A stretch of DNA of 64,000 bases, taken from NCBI RefSeq assembly GCF_044793635.1, contig NZ_CP084992.1, forward strand, positions 1-64,000. Reading direction: 5' to 3'. Below are positions 15,743 to 25,321 of the stretch, in pieces; the stretch's first letter is position 1; every line of letters starts with the position of its first letter. The position numbers were made by a program, and so were the translations under genes. Below the pieces are notes generated by a model, which did no database searches, had not been told where the DNA came from, and was given only the letters and a program-made list of their open reading frames with translations. This stretch comes from Virgibacillus_F necropolis_A (GTDB lineage Bacteria; Bacillota; Bacilli; Bacillales; Amphibacillaceae).

Positions 15743-16835
15743 GCGCCAGTTAATTTTAGAAGACGGAACTGTATTTATCGGTGAGGGATTTGGAAGTGAT
15801 CGAAAAAAATCGGGCGAGGTCGTTTTTAACACAGGGATGACTGGTTACCAGGAAGTAATTACTGATCCTTCTTATTGTGGCCAAATCGTTACCATGACAT
15901 ATCCATTGGTTGGCAATTATGGAATCAACCGTGATGATTTTGAAACGGTGACACCTTTTATTCATGGCTTTGTGGTGAAGGAAATCTGTGATTATCCATC
16001 CAATTTCAGGAGTGATGAGAGCCTTAGTTCTTACCTGAAGGCAAACGATATTCCTGGAATTTCAGGAATTGATACTAGAAAGTTAACGAAGATCATTCGA
16101 AAGCATGGAACGATGAAAGCGTTGATTGCTGATGCAACTGAATCTAAAGATGAGCTCTTATTCGAATTAAATAACCAGCCGTTGATAACCAATCAGGTAC
16201 AACGGACATCAACTGTAAAACCATATGTGGTACCCGGTCGTGGGCACCGTATTGTGTTAGTGGATTTTGGAATGAAACACGGCATATTACGCGAACTAAC
16301 TAAACGAAATTGCCATGTAACGGTTGTTCCATACAATTACAGCGCAGAGAATATTTTACGGTTGAAGCCAGATGGAATTATGCTGACGAACGGCCCGGGA
16401 GATCCAAAAGACGTGCCGGAAGCAATTGAAATGGTTAGTGAGGTTCTCGGTAAAATTCCGTTGTTTGGAATTTGCTTAGGTCACCAATTATTTGCTTTAG
16501 CATGTGGAGCAGATACAGAAAAAATGAAATTCGGACACCGTGGTTCGAATCATCCTGTGAAAGATTTAGAACTAAACAAAACATATTTAACCTCACAAAA
16601 TCACAGCTATGCGGTTAGACCTGATACTTTAAATCAAACGGATTTAGTTTTAACACAGGTAGCATTAAATGATAATACAGTCGAGGGAATTAAGCATAAA
16701 ACATACCCAGCATTTACCGTGCAATATCATCCAGAAAGTTCACCAGGTCCAGAAGATACGAATCACTTATTTGATAATTTTATGACGATGATTGAACAAG
16801 TTCACGCTAAAAAAGAGGAGGAGACTTATGCCTAA
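15735..16835 (+). CDS. carA: Carbamoyl-phosphate synthase small (glutaminase) subunit
   Basis: Hydrolyses glutamine and passes ammonia to the large subunit. The 366-residue protein has an N-terminal CPSase small-chain domain (residues 1-150, FNTGMTGYQEVITDPSY) and a class I glutamine amidotransferase domain (about 172-355). The nucleophile is in FGICLGHQL (Cys247), and the partners are in VQYHPESSPGP (His332, Glu334). This is the pyrimidine-specific copy (pyrAA in B. subtilis) by operon location. TAAGGAGG precedes the ATG; the 3' end overlaps carB by eight bases. Confidence 0.97.
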   Translation: MTKRQLILEDGTVFIGEGFGSDRKKSGEVVFNTGMTGYQEVITDPSYCGQIVTMTYPLVGNYGINRDDFETVTPFIHGFVVKEICDYPSNFRSDESLSSYLKANDIPGISGIDTRKLTKIIRKHGTMKALIADATESKDELLFELNNQPLITNQVQRTSTVKPYVVPGRGHRIVLVDFGMKHGILRELTKRNCHVTVVPYNYSAENILRLKPDGIMLTNGPGDPKDVPEAIEMVSEVLGKIPLFGICLGHQLFALACGADTEKMKFGHRGSNHPVKDLELNKTYLTSQNHSYAVRPDTLNQTDLVLTQVALNDNTVEGIKHKTYPAFTVQYHPESSPGPEDTNHLFDNFMTMIEQVHAKKEEETYA

Positions 16836-19800
16836 GAATACAGCAATAAAGAAAATCCTAGTAATTGGATCAGGCCCGATTGTTATTGGACAAGCAGCAG
16901 AATTTGATTATTCAGGAACACAAGCATGTCAAGCACTGAAAGAGGAAGGTTACCAAGTTATTTTAGCGAACTCCAATCCTGCAACGATTATGACCGATCA
17001 TACAGTGGCAGATAAAGTTTATATGGAGCCACTAACAGTTGAATTTTTGACAAAAATCATTCGGAGAGAACAACCAGATGCTTTACTTCCAACACTTGGG
17101 GGGCAAACTGGATTAAATCTTGCGGTAGCGCTTGAAGAAACTGGTATTTTAGCAGATTATAATGTGAACCTGCTCGGAACATCACTAGAAGCGATACAAA
17201 AAGCAGAGGACAGAGAGTTGTTCCGTTCATTGATGGGAGAACTTAATGAACCTGTTCCTGAAAGTCAAATAGTAAATACAGTAGATCAAGCGATAGACTT
17301 TGCAAATGAAATAGGTTTTCCACTCATTGTAAGACCAGCTTACACATTAGGTGGAACTGGTGGGGGAATGTGTTATTCGGAACAAGAATTACGCGACATT
17401 ACTCGAAACGGATTAGCTTTATCACCGGTTAACCAATGCCTAATTGAACGAAACATTGCAGGCTTTAAAGAAATCGAATATGAAGTAATGCGTGATAAAA
17501 ATGACCAGGCAATCGTCGTATGTAATATGGAAAACGTTGATCCTGTTGGAATTCATACTGGAGATTCAATTGTCGTAGCACCATCACAAACACTAAGTGA
17601 CCGGGAATACCAGTTATTACGTAATGCATCACTCAAGATTATTCGTGCGTTAAAAATAGAAGGTGGATGTAATGTTCAACTAGCACTGGATCCAAACAGC
17701 TTTAATTATTTTATTATAGAAGTTAATCCACGTGTAAGTCGTTCATCAGCACTGGCATCTAAGGCAACTGGTTATCCAATTGCAAAAGTTGCAGCAAAAA
17801 TCGCAGTAGGATTAACGTTAGATGAGATCCTAAACCCAATTACCGGAAAAACTTATGCTTGCTTTGAACCTTCTTTGGATTATGTTGTTACGAAAATACC
17901 ACGGTTTCCATTTGATAAATTTATTACAGGGGACCGTTATTTAGGAACACAAATGAAGGCAACAGGCGAGATTATGGCAATCGGTCGAAATTTTGAAGAA
18001 TCACTTTTAAAAGGTGTTCGTTCCCTTGATATAGGAACAGACGAGCTTTGGTTAAAATCACTAACTAAATTGTCACTTGAAGAACTAACACATCGTTTAA
18101 TAAAAGCTGATGATGAAAGGTTATTTGTTCTAGCTGAAGTGTTTAGACGTGGTATGACTGTTGATGAAATTTTTGAACAAACAAAAATTGATCGTTTCTT
18201 TCTTATGAAAATTCATAGGTTAATTGAATTAGAACAAGAACTAAATGAAAATAGAAACGATGTCCACTTGTTAGAAAAGGTTAAAAAGCTTGGTTTGTCT
18301 GATGCTCACATTGCGCGAATTTGGGAAACTTCGGTTGATGAAATATATGCAATCCGAATGCAAAATGAGCTAGCACCAGTATACAAAATGGTTGATACAT
18401 GTGCTGCTGAATTTGAGTCTGAGACACCATATTTTTATAGTACCTATGAAGATGAAAATGAATCAATTAAATCTGATCGTAAAAAGATCCTTGTACTAGG
18501 GTCAGGACCGATACGAATCGGACAAGGTATTGAGTTTGATTATGCAACAGTTCATTCGGTTATAGCGATCAAGGAAATGGGCTATGAAGCAATTATTATG
18601 AACAACAATCCTGAAACTGTTTCAACCGATTTCAGCATATCTGATAAATTATATTTCGAACCATTAACCCTTGAAGATGTGATGCATGTTATTAACTTAG
18701 AAAAACCTGAAGGCGTCATTGTACAATTTGGTGGACAAACAGCTATTAATTTAGCAGACGGATTACAAAGACGCGGTGTGGAAATTCTAGGGACAAACTT
18801 AGAGGCTATAGATAAAGCAGAGGACCGTGACAAGTTTGAACAACTATTAAATGACTTAGATTTATTACGTCCGAAAGGTAAATCTGTTATAAAACTTAAT
18901 CAAGCACTTGAAGTGGCAAATGAAATTGGTTATCCAGTTTTAGTTAGACCTTCCTATGTAATTGGTGGTAGCCGGATGGAAATTGTATATGACGATGCTG
19001 AATTAAACGCATATCTGGCAAAATCAAACGACACGGATGATAAGCATCCAATATTAATTGATAAATACATCACTGGGATTGAAGTGGAAGTTGATGCAAT
19101 AAGTGATGGGGAAACAACGATCATTCCGGGAATCATGGAACATATCGAACGCGCAGGGGTACATTCTGGAGATTCAATTGCTGTTTATCCGCCACAACGA
19201 ATAAGTGAAGTGGTTAAAGATAAATGTCTTGATGCATCGACAAAAATTGCCCAGGAATTAAACGTTAAAGGGCTAATCAATATTCAATTTATCATTCGCA
19301 ATGATGATGTATATGTATTAGAAGTTAATCCAAGAGCAAGTAGAACGATTCCTTTCTTAAGTAAAGTTACCGGCGTTACGATGGCAAACCTTGCAACACG
19401 ATGTATTTTAGGAGAATCGTTAAACTCAATGGGGTATACCTCAGGAATTTTACCAGAACAAGCTAGCGTATCTGTTAAAGTACCGGTATTTTCTTTTGAA
19501 AAGTTACGAAGTGTAGATACAATTTTAGGACCAGAAATGAAATCAACTGGAGAAGCGATTGGTCATGACAAGACGCTAGAAAAAGCGTTGTATAAAGGTC
19601 TTATTGCTTCGGGTCTAAAGGTTCCACAGGAAGGCTCGGTACTTTTAACAGTTGCCGATAAGGACAAGGCGGAAACACTTGAAATTGCAGACCGTTTCCA
19701 TCAGCTCGGATTTCAATTATATGCAACGTCCGGTACTGCGAGCTATGTTCAACAAAATGGTATTCCAGTTACCGAGGTTGCAAAGATCGGATCAGATGAA

Positions 19801-20028
19801 CCAAATGTGTTATCCATCATTGAAAGTGGTAACGTACAGTTCGTCGTAAATACACTGACTTCTGGTAAAAAACCACGTTCAGACGGCTTTATGATTCGCC
19901 GACAAGCGGTTGAACATGGTATTGCATGTCTCACAAGTCTTGATACTGCGAACGCTATTCTAAATGTAATAGACTCAACAACGTTTAGTGCAAAACCAAT
20001 GGCAGATAAAAAGGTTGTTCTGTCATGA
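16828..20028 (+). CDS. carB: Carbamoyl-phosphate synthase large subunit
   Basis: Makes carbamoyl phosphate from bicarbonate, ammonia and two ATP. The 1066-residue protein shows the expected internal duplication: two ATP-grasp halves, beginning ILVIGSGPIVIGQAAEFDYS and ILVLGSGPIRIGQGIEFDYA. The two RPAYTLGGTGGG/RPSYVIGGSRM loops follow, with an oligomerisation domain between and a C-terminal MGS-like allosteric domain (about 935-1066). The ATG at 16828 is chosen because GAGGAGGAG sits a few bases upstream and the family begins MPK; the frame is open further upstream to 16792 inside carA. Named pyrAB in B. subtilis. Confidence 0.97.
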   Translation: MPKNTAIKKILVIGSGPIVIGQAAEFDYSGTQACQALKEEGYQVILANSNPATIMTDHTVADKVYMEPLTVEFLTKIIRREQPDALLPTLGGQTGLNLAVALEETGILADYNVNLLGTSLEAIQKAEDRELFRSLMGELNEPVPESQIVNTVDQAIDFANEIGFPLIVRPAYTLGGTGGGMCYSEQELRDITRNGLALSPVNQCLIERNIAGFKEIEYEVMRDKNDQAIVVCNMENVDPVGIHTGDSIVVAPSQTLSDREYQLLRNASLKIIRALKIEGGCNVQLALDPNSFNYFIIEVNPRVSRSSALASKATGYPIAKVAAKIAVGLTLDEILNPITGKTYACFEPSLDYVVTKIPRFPFDKFITGDRYLGTQMKATGEIMAIGRNFEESLLKGVRSLDIGTDELWLKSLTKLSLEELTHRLIKADDERLFVLAEVFRRGMTVDEIFEQTKIDRFFLMKIHRLIELEQELNENRNDVHLLEKVKKLGLSDAHIARIWETSVDEIYAIRMQNELAPVYKMVDTCAAEFESETPYFYSTYEDENESIKSDRKKILVLGSGPIRIGQGIEFDYATVHSVIAIKEMGYEAIIMNNNPETVSTDFSISDKLYFEPLTLEDVMHVINLEKPEGVIVQFGGQTAINLADGLQRRGVEILGTNLEAIDKAEDRDKFEQLLNDLDLLRPKGKSVIKLNQALEVANEIGYPVLVRPSYVIGGSRMEIVYDDAELNAYLAKSNDTDDKHPILIDKYITGIEVEVDAISDGETTIIPGIMEHIERAGVHSGDSIAVYPPQRISEVVKDKCLDASTKIAQELNVKGLINIQFIIRNDDVYVLEVNPRASRTIPFLSKVTGVTMANLATRCILGESLNSMGYTSGILPEQASVSVKVPVFSFEKLRSVDTILGPEMKSTGEAIGHDKTLEKALYKGLIASGLKVPQEGSVLLTVADKDKAETLEIADRFHQLGFQLYATSGTASYVQQNGIPVTEVAKIGSDEPNVLSIIESGNVQFVVNTLTSGKKPRSDGFMIRRQAVEHGIACLTSLDTANAILNVIDSTTFSAKPMADKKVVLS

Positions 20029-20780
20029 TGAAGAAAGAAGAACTAAGGATCGTTAAATTGACTGAAATTGCACGTGAGACAACGGAAATGGTTCTTCAAA
20101 ATGCTTATATCAGTAAAACGGCAGAGCCTGGTCAGTTTTTGCATATCGGCGTGGAAGGTCATACGTTACGACGTCCAATATCGATTGCGAACATTGATAG
20201 GGAGAATGAAACGATTACTGTTTTGTTTAAACAACTTGGTGAGGGTACCAAAGCACTTTCTAGGTACCAGGTAGGTATGAAAATTAATGCATTAGGTCCA
20301 AGTGGTAATGGTTTTACTTTTGATAACAAGAAGAATAAGACCATCTTGTTAGTAGGTGGGGGAATTGGTATTCCCCCATTATACTGCCTTGGCAAAACGC
20401 TAGCTAAACAAGGTGTGAAGATAATATCTGTCTTAGGATTCCAAACGGCTGATAGTGTTTTTTATGAAGAAAAATTTAATGATCTCGGTGAAACGTTTAT
20501 TACAACAAATGACGGAACTTATGGTCACCATGGTTTTGTAACAGATATATTAGATGAGGTAGGCGAGTATGATTGTTATTATTCATGTGGTCCCCTACCA
20601 ATGCTGCAAGCTGTCACAACTAAACTTAAAGGCCAACAAGGCTATATATCATTAGAAGAACGGATGGGTTGTGGTGTTGGTGCATGTTTCGCTTGTGTAA
20701 TTCCAACAGACAATCAAGGCGGGTATAAAAAGATATGCAAGGATGGTCCAGTTTTTGCAGCAAGTGAGGTGGCGTTATGA
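20025..20780 (+). CDS. pyrK: Dihydroorotate dehydrogenase B, electron-transfer subunit
   Basis: FAD and [2Fe-2S] subunit that links PyrD to NAD+. The 251-residue product has an FAD-binding barrel (RRPISIANID), an NAD-binding lobe (LLVGGGIGIPPLY) and a C-terminal iron-sulphur motif with cysteines in MGCGVGACFACVIP and KKICKDGPVF. It overlaps carB by four bases (ATGA) at its 5' end and pyrD by four at its 3' end. Presence of PyrK shows that the dihydroorotate dehydrogenase is the NAD-linked class 1B type. Confidence 0.96.
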   Translation: MMKKEELRIVKLTEIARETTEMVLQNAYISKTAEPGQFLHIGVEGHTLRRPISIANIDRENETITVLFKQLGEGTKALSRYQVGMKINALGPSGNGFTFDNKKNKTILLVGGGIGIPPLYCLGKTLAKQGVKIISVLGFQTADSVFYEEKFNDLGETFITTNDGTYGHHGFVTDILDEVGEYDCYYSCGPLPMLQAVTTKLKGQQGYISLEERMGCGVGACFACVIPTDNQGGYKKICKDGPVFAASEVAL

Positions 20781-21691
20781 CTGAATTAGCGGTAAATCTA
20801 CCAGGTCTAGAATTGAAGAATCCAATTATGCCAGCTTCTGGATGTTTTGGATTTGGTCGTGAATACAGTGATTTTTATAACCTTGATCAATTAGGTGCCG
20901 TTATTATGAAGGCTGCTACAGGATCTAATCGTATCGGAAACAAAACACCACGTGTTGCAGAAACCTCGGCTGGAATGCTGAATGCAATTGGGTTACAAAA
21001 CCCAGGCGTAGATAAAATTATTGAAACAGAAGTACCGTTCCTGGCTAAGTATCAGATACCAATTATTGCAAATGTAGCTGGAAGCACGATAGAAGAATAT
21101 GAGAAGGTCGCGGAAGCATTTAATCATACAGATTCTGTTCATGCACTTGAGTTAAATATTTCATGTCCAAACGTCAAAGAGGGTGGAATTCAATTTGGTA
21201 CTGACCCTGAAATGGCTGCGAATGTTACAAGAATCGTAAAGAAGGCTAGTAATCTACCTGTTTATGTGAAATTATCGCCGAATGTTTCAGACATTGTAGC
21301 AATGGCTAAAGCAGTAGAAGAAGCTGGGGCAGACGGCCTAACCATGATTAATACGCTATCTGGAATGCAAATCCATTTACCAAGCAAAAAGCCATTATTA
21401 GCCAATAAAACTGGTGGATTATCTGGACCAGCTATAAAGCCTGTTGCCATTCGGATGATTTACGAAGTAAGCCAACACGTTTCTATACCAATTATAGGAA
21501 TGGGTGGAATCTCCAACGTAGACGATGTAATTGAATTTTTATTAGCAGGGGCAAGTGCAGTTGCGGTTGGAACAGCAAACTTCCAGAATCCATTCATCTG
21601 TCCAGAATTGATTGAAGAATTACCAAATGCATTGAAAAAGTATGGTTTTAAATCAGTTGAAGATGCGATTGGAAAGGGGCATGAAGTATGA
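20777..21691 (+). CDS. pyrD: Dihydroorotate dehydrogenase (class 1B) catalytic subunit
   Basis: FMN enzyme that oxidises dihydroorotate to orotate, forming a heterotetramer with PyrK. The 304-residue product has the class 1 signature: catalytic cysteine in ELNISCPNV (Cys130), the N-terminal PIMPASGCFGFG loop, NTLSGMQIHL and the phosphate-binding GMGGISNVDDVIEF. Overlaps pyrK and pyrF by four bases each. Confidence 0.97.
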   Translation: MTELAVNLPGLELKNPIMPASGCFGFGREYSDFYNLDQLGAVIMKAATGSNRIGNKTPRVAETSAGMLNAIGLQNPGVDKIIETEVPFLAKYQIPIIANVAGSTIEEYEKVAEAFNHTDSVHALELNISCPNVKEGGIQFGTDPEMAANVTRIVKKASNLPVYVKLSPNVSDIVAMAKAVEEAGADGLTMINTLSGMQIHLPSKKPLLANKTGGLSGPAIKPVAIRMIYEVSQHVSIPIIGMGGISNVDDVIEFLLAGASAVAVGTANFQNPFICPELIEELPNALKKYGFKSVEDAIGKGHEV

Positions 21692-22404
21692 ACACAAATA
21701 TGTATCTATCTTTAGATTTTCCAACATGGGAAGAGGCAAAAGGGTTTATTGATACACATGAGTTTCATGGTGTGCCAGTGAAAGTCGGCATGGAGTTATT
21801 TTACCGTGAGGGGCCACAAGTGATTGAAAAACTAAAAGAAAACAATCATGCCATTTTTCTTGATCTTAAATTACACGATATCCCTACTACTGTAAATAAA
21901 GCAATGAAAAATATCGCTAAGCTGGAAGTTGATATGGTTAATGTTCATGCGCTAGGTGGAAGTGAAATGATTCAGCGTGCTAAAGAAGGATTGTTATCGG
22001 GTTCCATTTCCGGCCACAAGACAAAACTTATTGCTGTGACAGTACTTACATCAATGGATGACGAGGCATTGAAAAATGAATTAAGATTACCACGAAATTT
22101 ACATGACAATGTGCTTCACTTTGCAGACTTTGCCAATCAAAATGGTGCAGAAGGAGTAGTTTGTTCTGTACATGAAGCAAAAGCAATTAAAGAATTATGC
22201 GGTTCCTCATTTTTAACAGTTACACCTGGAATACGATTAGATGATTCAGATGTAAATGATCAAAAACGAATTGCAACACCAACGTTTGCAAGGGAAAACG
22301 GATCCGATATTCTTGTGCTTGGACGTACGGTTACAAAAGCAGCCAATCCAAAAGCGGCATACAATAAAGTTATCGAGGAGTGGGGATATGGGATTAAATC
22401 ATGA
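21688..22404 (+). CDS. pyrF: Orotidine 5'-phosphate decarboxylase
   Basis: Decarboxylates OMP to UMP, the last step of de novo UMP synthesis. The 238-residue TIM-barrel protein shows the catalytic DLKLHDIPTTV motif (Asp59, Lys61, Asp64) and the phosphate-binding VTPGIRLDD and VLGRTVTKA segments. Overlaps pyrD by four bases; pyrE starts inside its last 17 bases. Confidence 0.97.
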   Translation: MNTNMYLSLDFPTWEEAKGFIDTHEFHGVPVKVGMELFYREGPQVIEKLKENNHAIFLDLKLHDIPTTVNKAMKNIAKLEVDMVNVHALGGSEMIQRAKEGLLSGSISGHKTKLIAVTVLTSMDDEALKNELRLPRNLHDNVLHFADFANQNGAEGVVCSVHEAKAIKELCGSSFLTVTPGIRLDDSDVNDQKRIATPTFARENGSDILVLGRTVTKAANPKAAYNKVIEEWGYGIKS

Positions 22405-23002
22405 AATAGCGAAAGATCTACTGGATATTAAAGCGATTCAAATTAGAACTGAGGATTATTTTACATGGACTTCGGGTATCAAATCACCAATTTATTGTGA
22501 TAACAGATTAACCATGTCTTATCCAGCTATACGTAAAAAAGTAGTTAAGGGATTTGTCGAATTAATTGAACAAATGGATGTAAAACCAGATGTGATAGCA
22601 GGTTGTGCTACAGCTGGGATTCCACATGCTGCCTGGCTTGCTGATGAGCTTAATCTGCCAATGGTATATGTTCGATCAAAACCAAAGGGTCATGGTAAAG
22701 GCAACCAAATTGAAGGTCATTTTGAAAAAGGTCAAAAAGTGGTAGTGATTGAGGACTTGATTTCAACAGGAGGATCTTCAATCGACTCGGCTCAAGCACT
22801 TATGAATGAAGGGGCTGAAGTGTTAAGCGTCCTTGCCATTTTTACATACGGATTAGAAAAATCTGTTGAAAAGTTTTCTGAAGCAAATTTAGCTTTTGAT
22901 ACGATTACAAATTATGAAGAAGTACTAGCCCTGTTAGTGGAAGATGGAACAATAAGTGGGGCTGAGAGTGAGAAATTGCAGGCATGGAGAAAAGAATTAT
23001 AG
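22388..23002 (+). CDS. pyrE: Orotate phosphoribosyltransferase
   Basis: Transfers the phosphoribosyl group of PRPP to orotate, giving OMP. The 204-residue product has the type I PRTase fold with SGIKSPIYCDNRLT, the VRSKPKGHGKGNQIEG flexible loop and the PRPP motif VVIEDLISTGGSS. The ATG at 22388 is chosen because GAGGAGTGGGG lies just upstream and the family starts in this way; the open frame from 22256 is only read-through within pyrF. Last gene of the operon, followed by a terminator-like hairpin. Confidence 0.96.
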   Translation: MGLNHEIAKDLLDIKAIQIRTEDYFTWTSGIKSPIYCDNRLTMSYPAIRKKVVKGFVELIEQMDVKPDVIAGCATAGIPHAAWLADELNLPMVYVRSKPKGHGKGNQIEGHFEKGQKVVVIEDLISTGGSSIDSAQALMNEGAEVLSVLAIFTYGLEKSVEKFSEANLAFDTITNYEEVLALLVEDGTISGAESEKLQAWRKEL

Positions 23003-23011
23003 AAAAGAATT

Positions 23012-23046
23012 AAGAGATCAAATCGTATGCTGATTTGGTCTCTTTA
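23012..23046 (+). terminator. Probable terminator at the end of the pyr operon
   Basis: AAGAGATCAAATC (23012-23024) pairs with GATTTGGTCTCTT (23032-23044) with one wobble, around a seven-base loop. The T tract after it is weak, so it may be leaky. Confidence 0.6.
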
Positions 23047-23054
23047 ACATATTC

Positions 23055-23260
23055 CGAGCTTGGCGGACTTCATCAGTTCCGTTATTTGTGGAAAAATGGG
23101 TTAATTCCTAATATTCGCGGACATAGGTTCCGCTATTTTGTAAAAAAGCAGTAATTTCCTTATGCTTTTTCGTAAATAGAGGACTCAGGGTCCGCTTAGC
23201 CCTTGAAATAGGGTCAATTAATAAAATAACGTACTCAATGTCCGCTTAAAATATTACATT
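23055..23260 (+). repeat. Degenerate tandem of GCGGAC-GTTCCGC repeat units
   Basis: Three related units each have a GCGGAC or GAGGAC box, a short gap and a GTTCCG or GTCCGC box: GGCGGACTTCATCAGTTCCG, GCGGACATAGGTTCCGCTAT and GAGGACTCAGGGTCCGC, with a final TACTCAATGTCCGC. Each box pair is itself a small palindrome. They fill the space between pyrE and the methyltransferase gene. Function is unknown. Confidence 0.55.
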
Positions 23261-23267
23261 AAAAATA

Positions 23268-24044
23268 TTAATCATCTTTCAAACAAATTTCACACATAAC
23301 CATCCACTCATCAATAGCAAACGATTGTAATTGATCATCCTTAATTTTCACTTGAAAATATTCTCGAACATTTTCCGGTGCATTTTTCATATAAGAAGTA
23401 ACTTCACGTTTTATCCCTTCATCTTCCACCATGCGATTCAACCACTCGTTATATGGCAATGTTTTCTTTCTCGATTTTTCTTGGAGCACGGATAATTGGT
23501 AGGTGGTCAATAATTTTTTCCATTCAGATATAGGGAGTGACCGAACATGACTATAATCTCGCATCTTTTCAAACGTATTTACAAAATTATCAAGTGTTGG
23601 GTCTTCAGGTGCAATGTTATCAATAAGTACAAATTTTCCACCAGGCTTCAAAATGCGCTGAACTTCTTTGATGAATTTCTCTGGATTTGGAAAATGATGT
23701 GCCGCAATTCGACATGTAACGATATCAAAAGAATGGTCATCAAACGGTAATTCTTCAGCATCTGCAATAGTATAGCTGATATTTTCATATTCTTTCAGAT
23801 GTTTTGCGGTATTTGTTAACATTGCTTCGGTTAAATCGGATGCGGTTACTTTCGCAACGTGGTTAGAAAGTTGTTTAGCGACATGTCCACCACCGGTTGC
23901 AATATCGAGAGCTATCATCGTCGAATTTGGCTTCAACCATTCAATCATTAATGGTAAATCAATACCAGTTGCATGTGTGGAGCTTGTAACATAGGCGTTA
24001 CTGTTTTTCCCAAAAGACCTTTTTACATTTTCCTTCTCATTCAT
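23268..24044 (-). CDS. Class I SAM-dependent methyltransferase (UbiE/Methyltransf_11-like)
   Basis: A 258-residue small-molecule-type methyltransferase. It has a Rossmann-fold SAM-binding domain with motif I ALDIATGGGHVAKQL, the acidic residue in VTASDLTEAM, ADAEELPFDDHSFDIVTCR (motif II-like) and FVLIDNIAPED. The C-terminal region is specific, and the substrate cannot be told. The start is the ATG at 24044 (MNEKENV), nine bases from AAGGAGG; an ATG two codons earlier (24050) is too close to that site. It is divergent from the LysR gene and probably regulated separately. Confidence 0.8.
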   Translation of the reverse strand: MNEKENVKRSFGKNSNAYVTSSTHATGIDLPLMIEWLKPNSTMIALDIATGGGHVAKQLSNHVAKVTASDLTEAMLTNTAKHLKEYENISYTIADAEELPFDDHSFDIVTCRIAAHHFPNPEKFIKEVQRILKPGGKFVLIDNIAPEDPTLDNFVNTFEKMRDYSHVRSLPISEWKKLLTTYQLSVLQEKSRKKTLPYNEWLNRMVEDEGIKREVTSYMKNAPENVREYFQVKIKDDQLQSFAIDEWMVMCEICLKDD

Positions 24045-24166
24045 AAACATTTACCTCCTTCGATTATGTTGTGTATATGGTTATCATATGTTTAAAGATG
24101 CAATAAGTAAAATACTAGTTTATAATCGATAGTAATAATAAATACTTATCAAGTGAGGGTTGCAAA

Positions 24167-25027
24167 ATGAAAATTGATGATTATATTTTATTATTAAAAT
24201 TAAACGAGATTGGAACCATTCGTGGAACAGCCAAAATCATATTAATATCGCAGCCGGCCGTAACACAACGTCTTAAATACATAGAGGAATACTTTGGTCA
24301 AACCATTTTTATTCGTACATCCAAAAAGCTAATGCTTACACCTGTTGGTGAAATGATAATCAATCATGCCAAGACTGTGGTTGAAGGAGAAGAAGCGTTG
24401 AAAAACAGTTTGCTTGAGTCTAGTGAAGAGGTTCAAGGTACGTTATCTATCGCATGCTCTTCGCTCATTAGCCAGCGTTATTTACCTGCTATGCTCGCTG
24501 AATACACCAGTGCGTATCCGAATGTTGGCATTGATCTTGTCACGGGTATTAGTGAAGACATCAAACGTGATCATAAAAATTATCATGTTTGTATAATTCG
24601 TGGTGAAAAGTTAAGGGAGAGTATGTGTTCTTGTATATTTGAGGATCCATTATATATATTTGATACCGAACCATTTCCAAAAAATAAATTAAAAGAAAGA
24701 CCATTAATTTCGTTTAAGAGCGATGACAGTATGCATGAATTAGTTGATAATTGGCTGTACCATCATCAACATCATATTAAGCCACTTAAAACAATCCGAG
24801 TTGATCAAATCGAAACCTGTAAGCAGTTTATGAAACAAGGGCTAGGCATGGCGGTTTTACCAAAAAGCGTTTCCGATACAATGATGGACGAATATCCACA
24901 TGTAGCATTAACATTAAATAAACGGAGTGTTACAAAAAGTACATGGGTTTGTTATCAGGAAGAGGTAAGGAAATTGCCACAGGTAGAAAAATTCCTTGAT
25001 ACGATTTTAAATAAGGACTATATATAA
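24167..25027 (+). CDS. LysR family transcriptional regulator
   Basis: A 286-residue regulator with an N-terminal winged helix-turn-helix (residues 1-60, MKIDDYILLLKLNEIGTIRG, ILISQPAVTQRLKYIEEYFG) and a substrate-binding-like effector domain (about 88-280, GTLSIACSSLISQRYLPAML). The effector is unknown. It is divergent from the methyltransferase gene with about 120 bases between them, the usual layout for a LysR regulator and its target. The last codons overlap one copy of a 16-bp direct repeat that flanks the next repeat element. Confidence 0.88.
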   Translation: MKIDDYILLLKLNEIGTIRGTAKIILISQPAVTQRLKYIEEYFGQTIFIRTSKKLMLTPVGEMIINHAKTVVEGEEALKNSLLESSEEVQGTLSIACSSLISQRYLPAMLAEYTSAYPNVGIDLVTGISEDIKRDHKNYHVCIIRGEKLRESMCSCIFEDPLYIFDTEPFPKNKLKERPLISFKSDDSMHELVDNWLYHHQHHIKPLKTIRVDQIETCKQFMKQGLGMAVLPKSVSDTMMDEYPHVALTLNKRSVTKSTWVCYQEEVRKLPQVEKFLDTILNKDYI

Positions 25028-25261
25028 TTGTTTCTAAATGTTTGTTGTTATTAAATGAAAAGTGTTGCTGTGTAGGATGATAAATGAGTATCAGCAGTGG
25101 AAATATGCGAGACTCCTGCGGGAAAAGCAAGCTACGCAAGACCCCTGAGGCGAGGTACGAGTTGAGGAGGCTTGCGGCTGCCCCGCGGAAAGCGAGTATA
25201 TTTCCACTGCGGCATTATACAAACAACAACCTTTACTAAAAGAGTCTATATATAATTGTTT
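25018..25261 (+). repeat. Palindromic repeat element flanked by a 16-bp direct repeat
   Basis: The 16-mer CTATATATAATTGTTT occurs at 25018-25033 (overlapping the LysR stop codon) and at 25246-25261. Between them are GCAGTGGAAATAT (25094-25106) and its exact reverse complement ATATTTCCACTGC (25198-25210). These enclose GACTCCTGCGGG, AGACCCC, GAGGAGGCTTGCGGC and CCCGCGGAAAGCGAG. The last four blocks recur at 26171-26255 and 49665-49750. The direct repeat could be a target duplication or a copied operator. Confidence 0.7.
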
Positions 25262-25321
25262 AGTAAAGTAAACTTAGTGGAACAGTATTATATATTCAGA
25301 TAATAGAGGAGTGTTAGATAT

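Noticed and set aside
22256..22387. Longer pyrE start inside pyrF
   Set aside because: The extra codons are an alternate frame of pyrF; the ATG at 22388 has a strong ribosome binding site and the family N-terminus.
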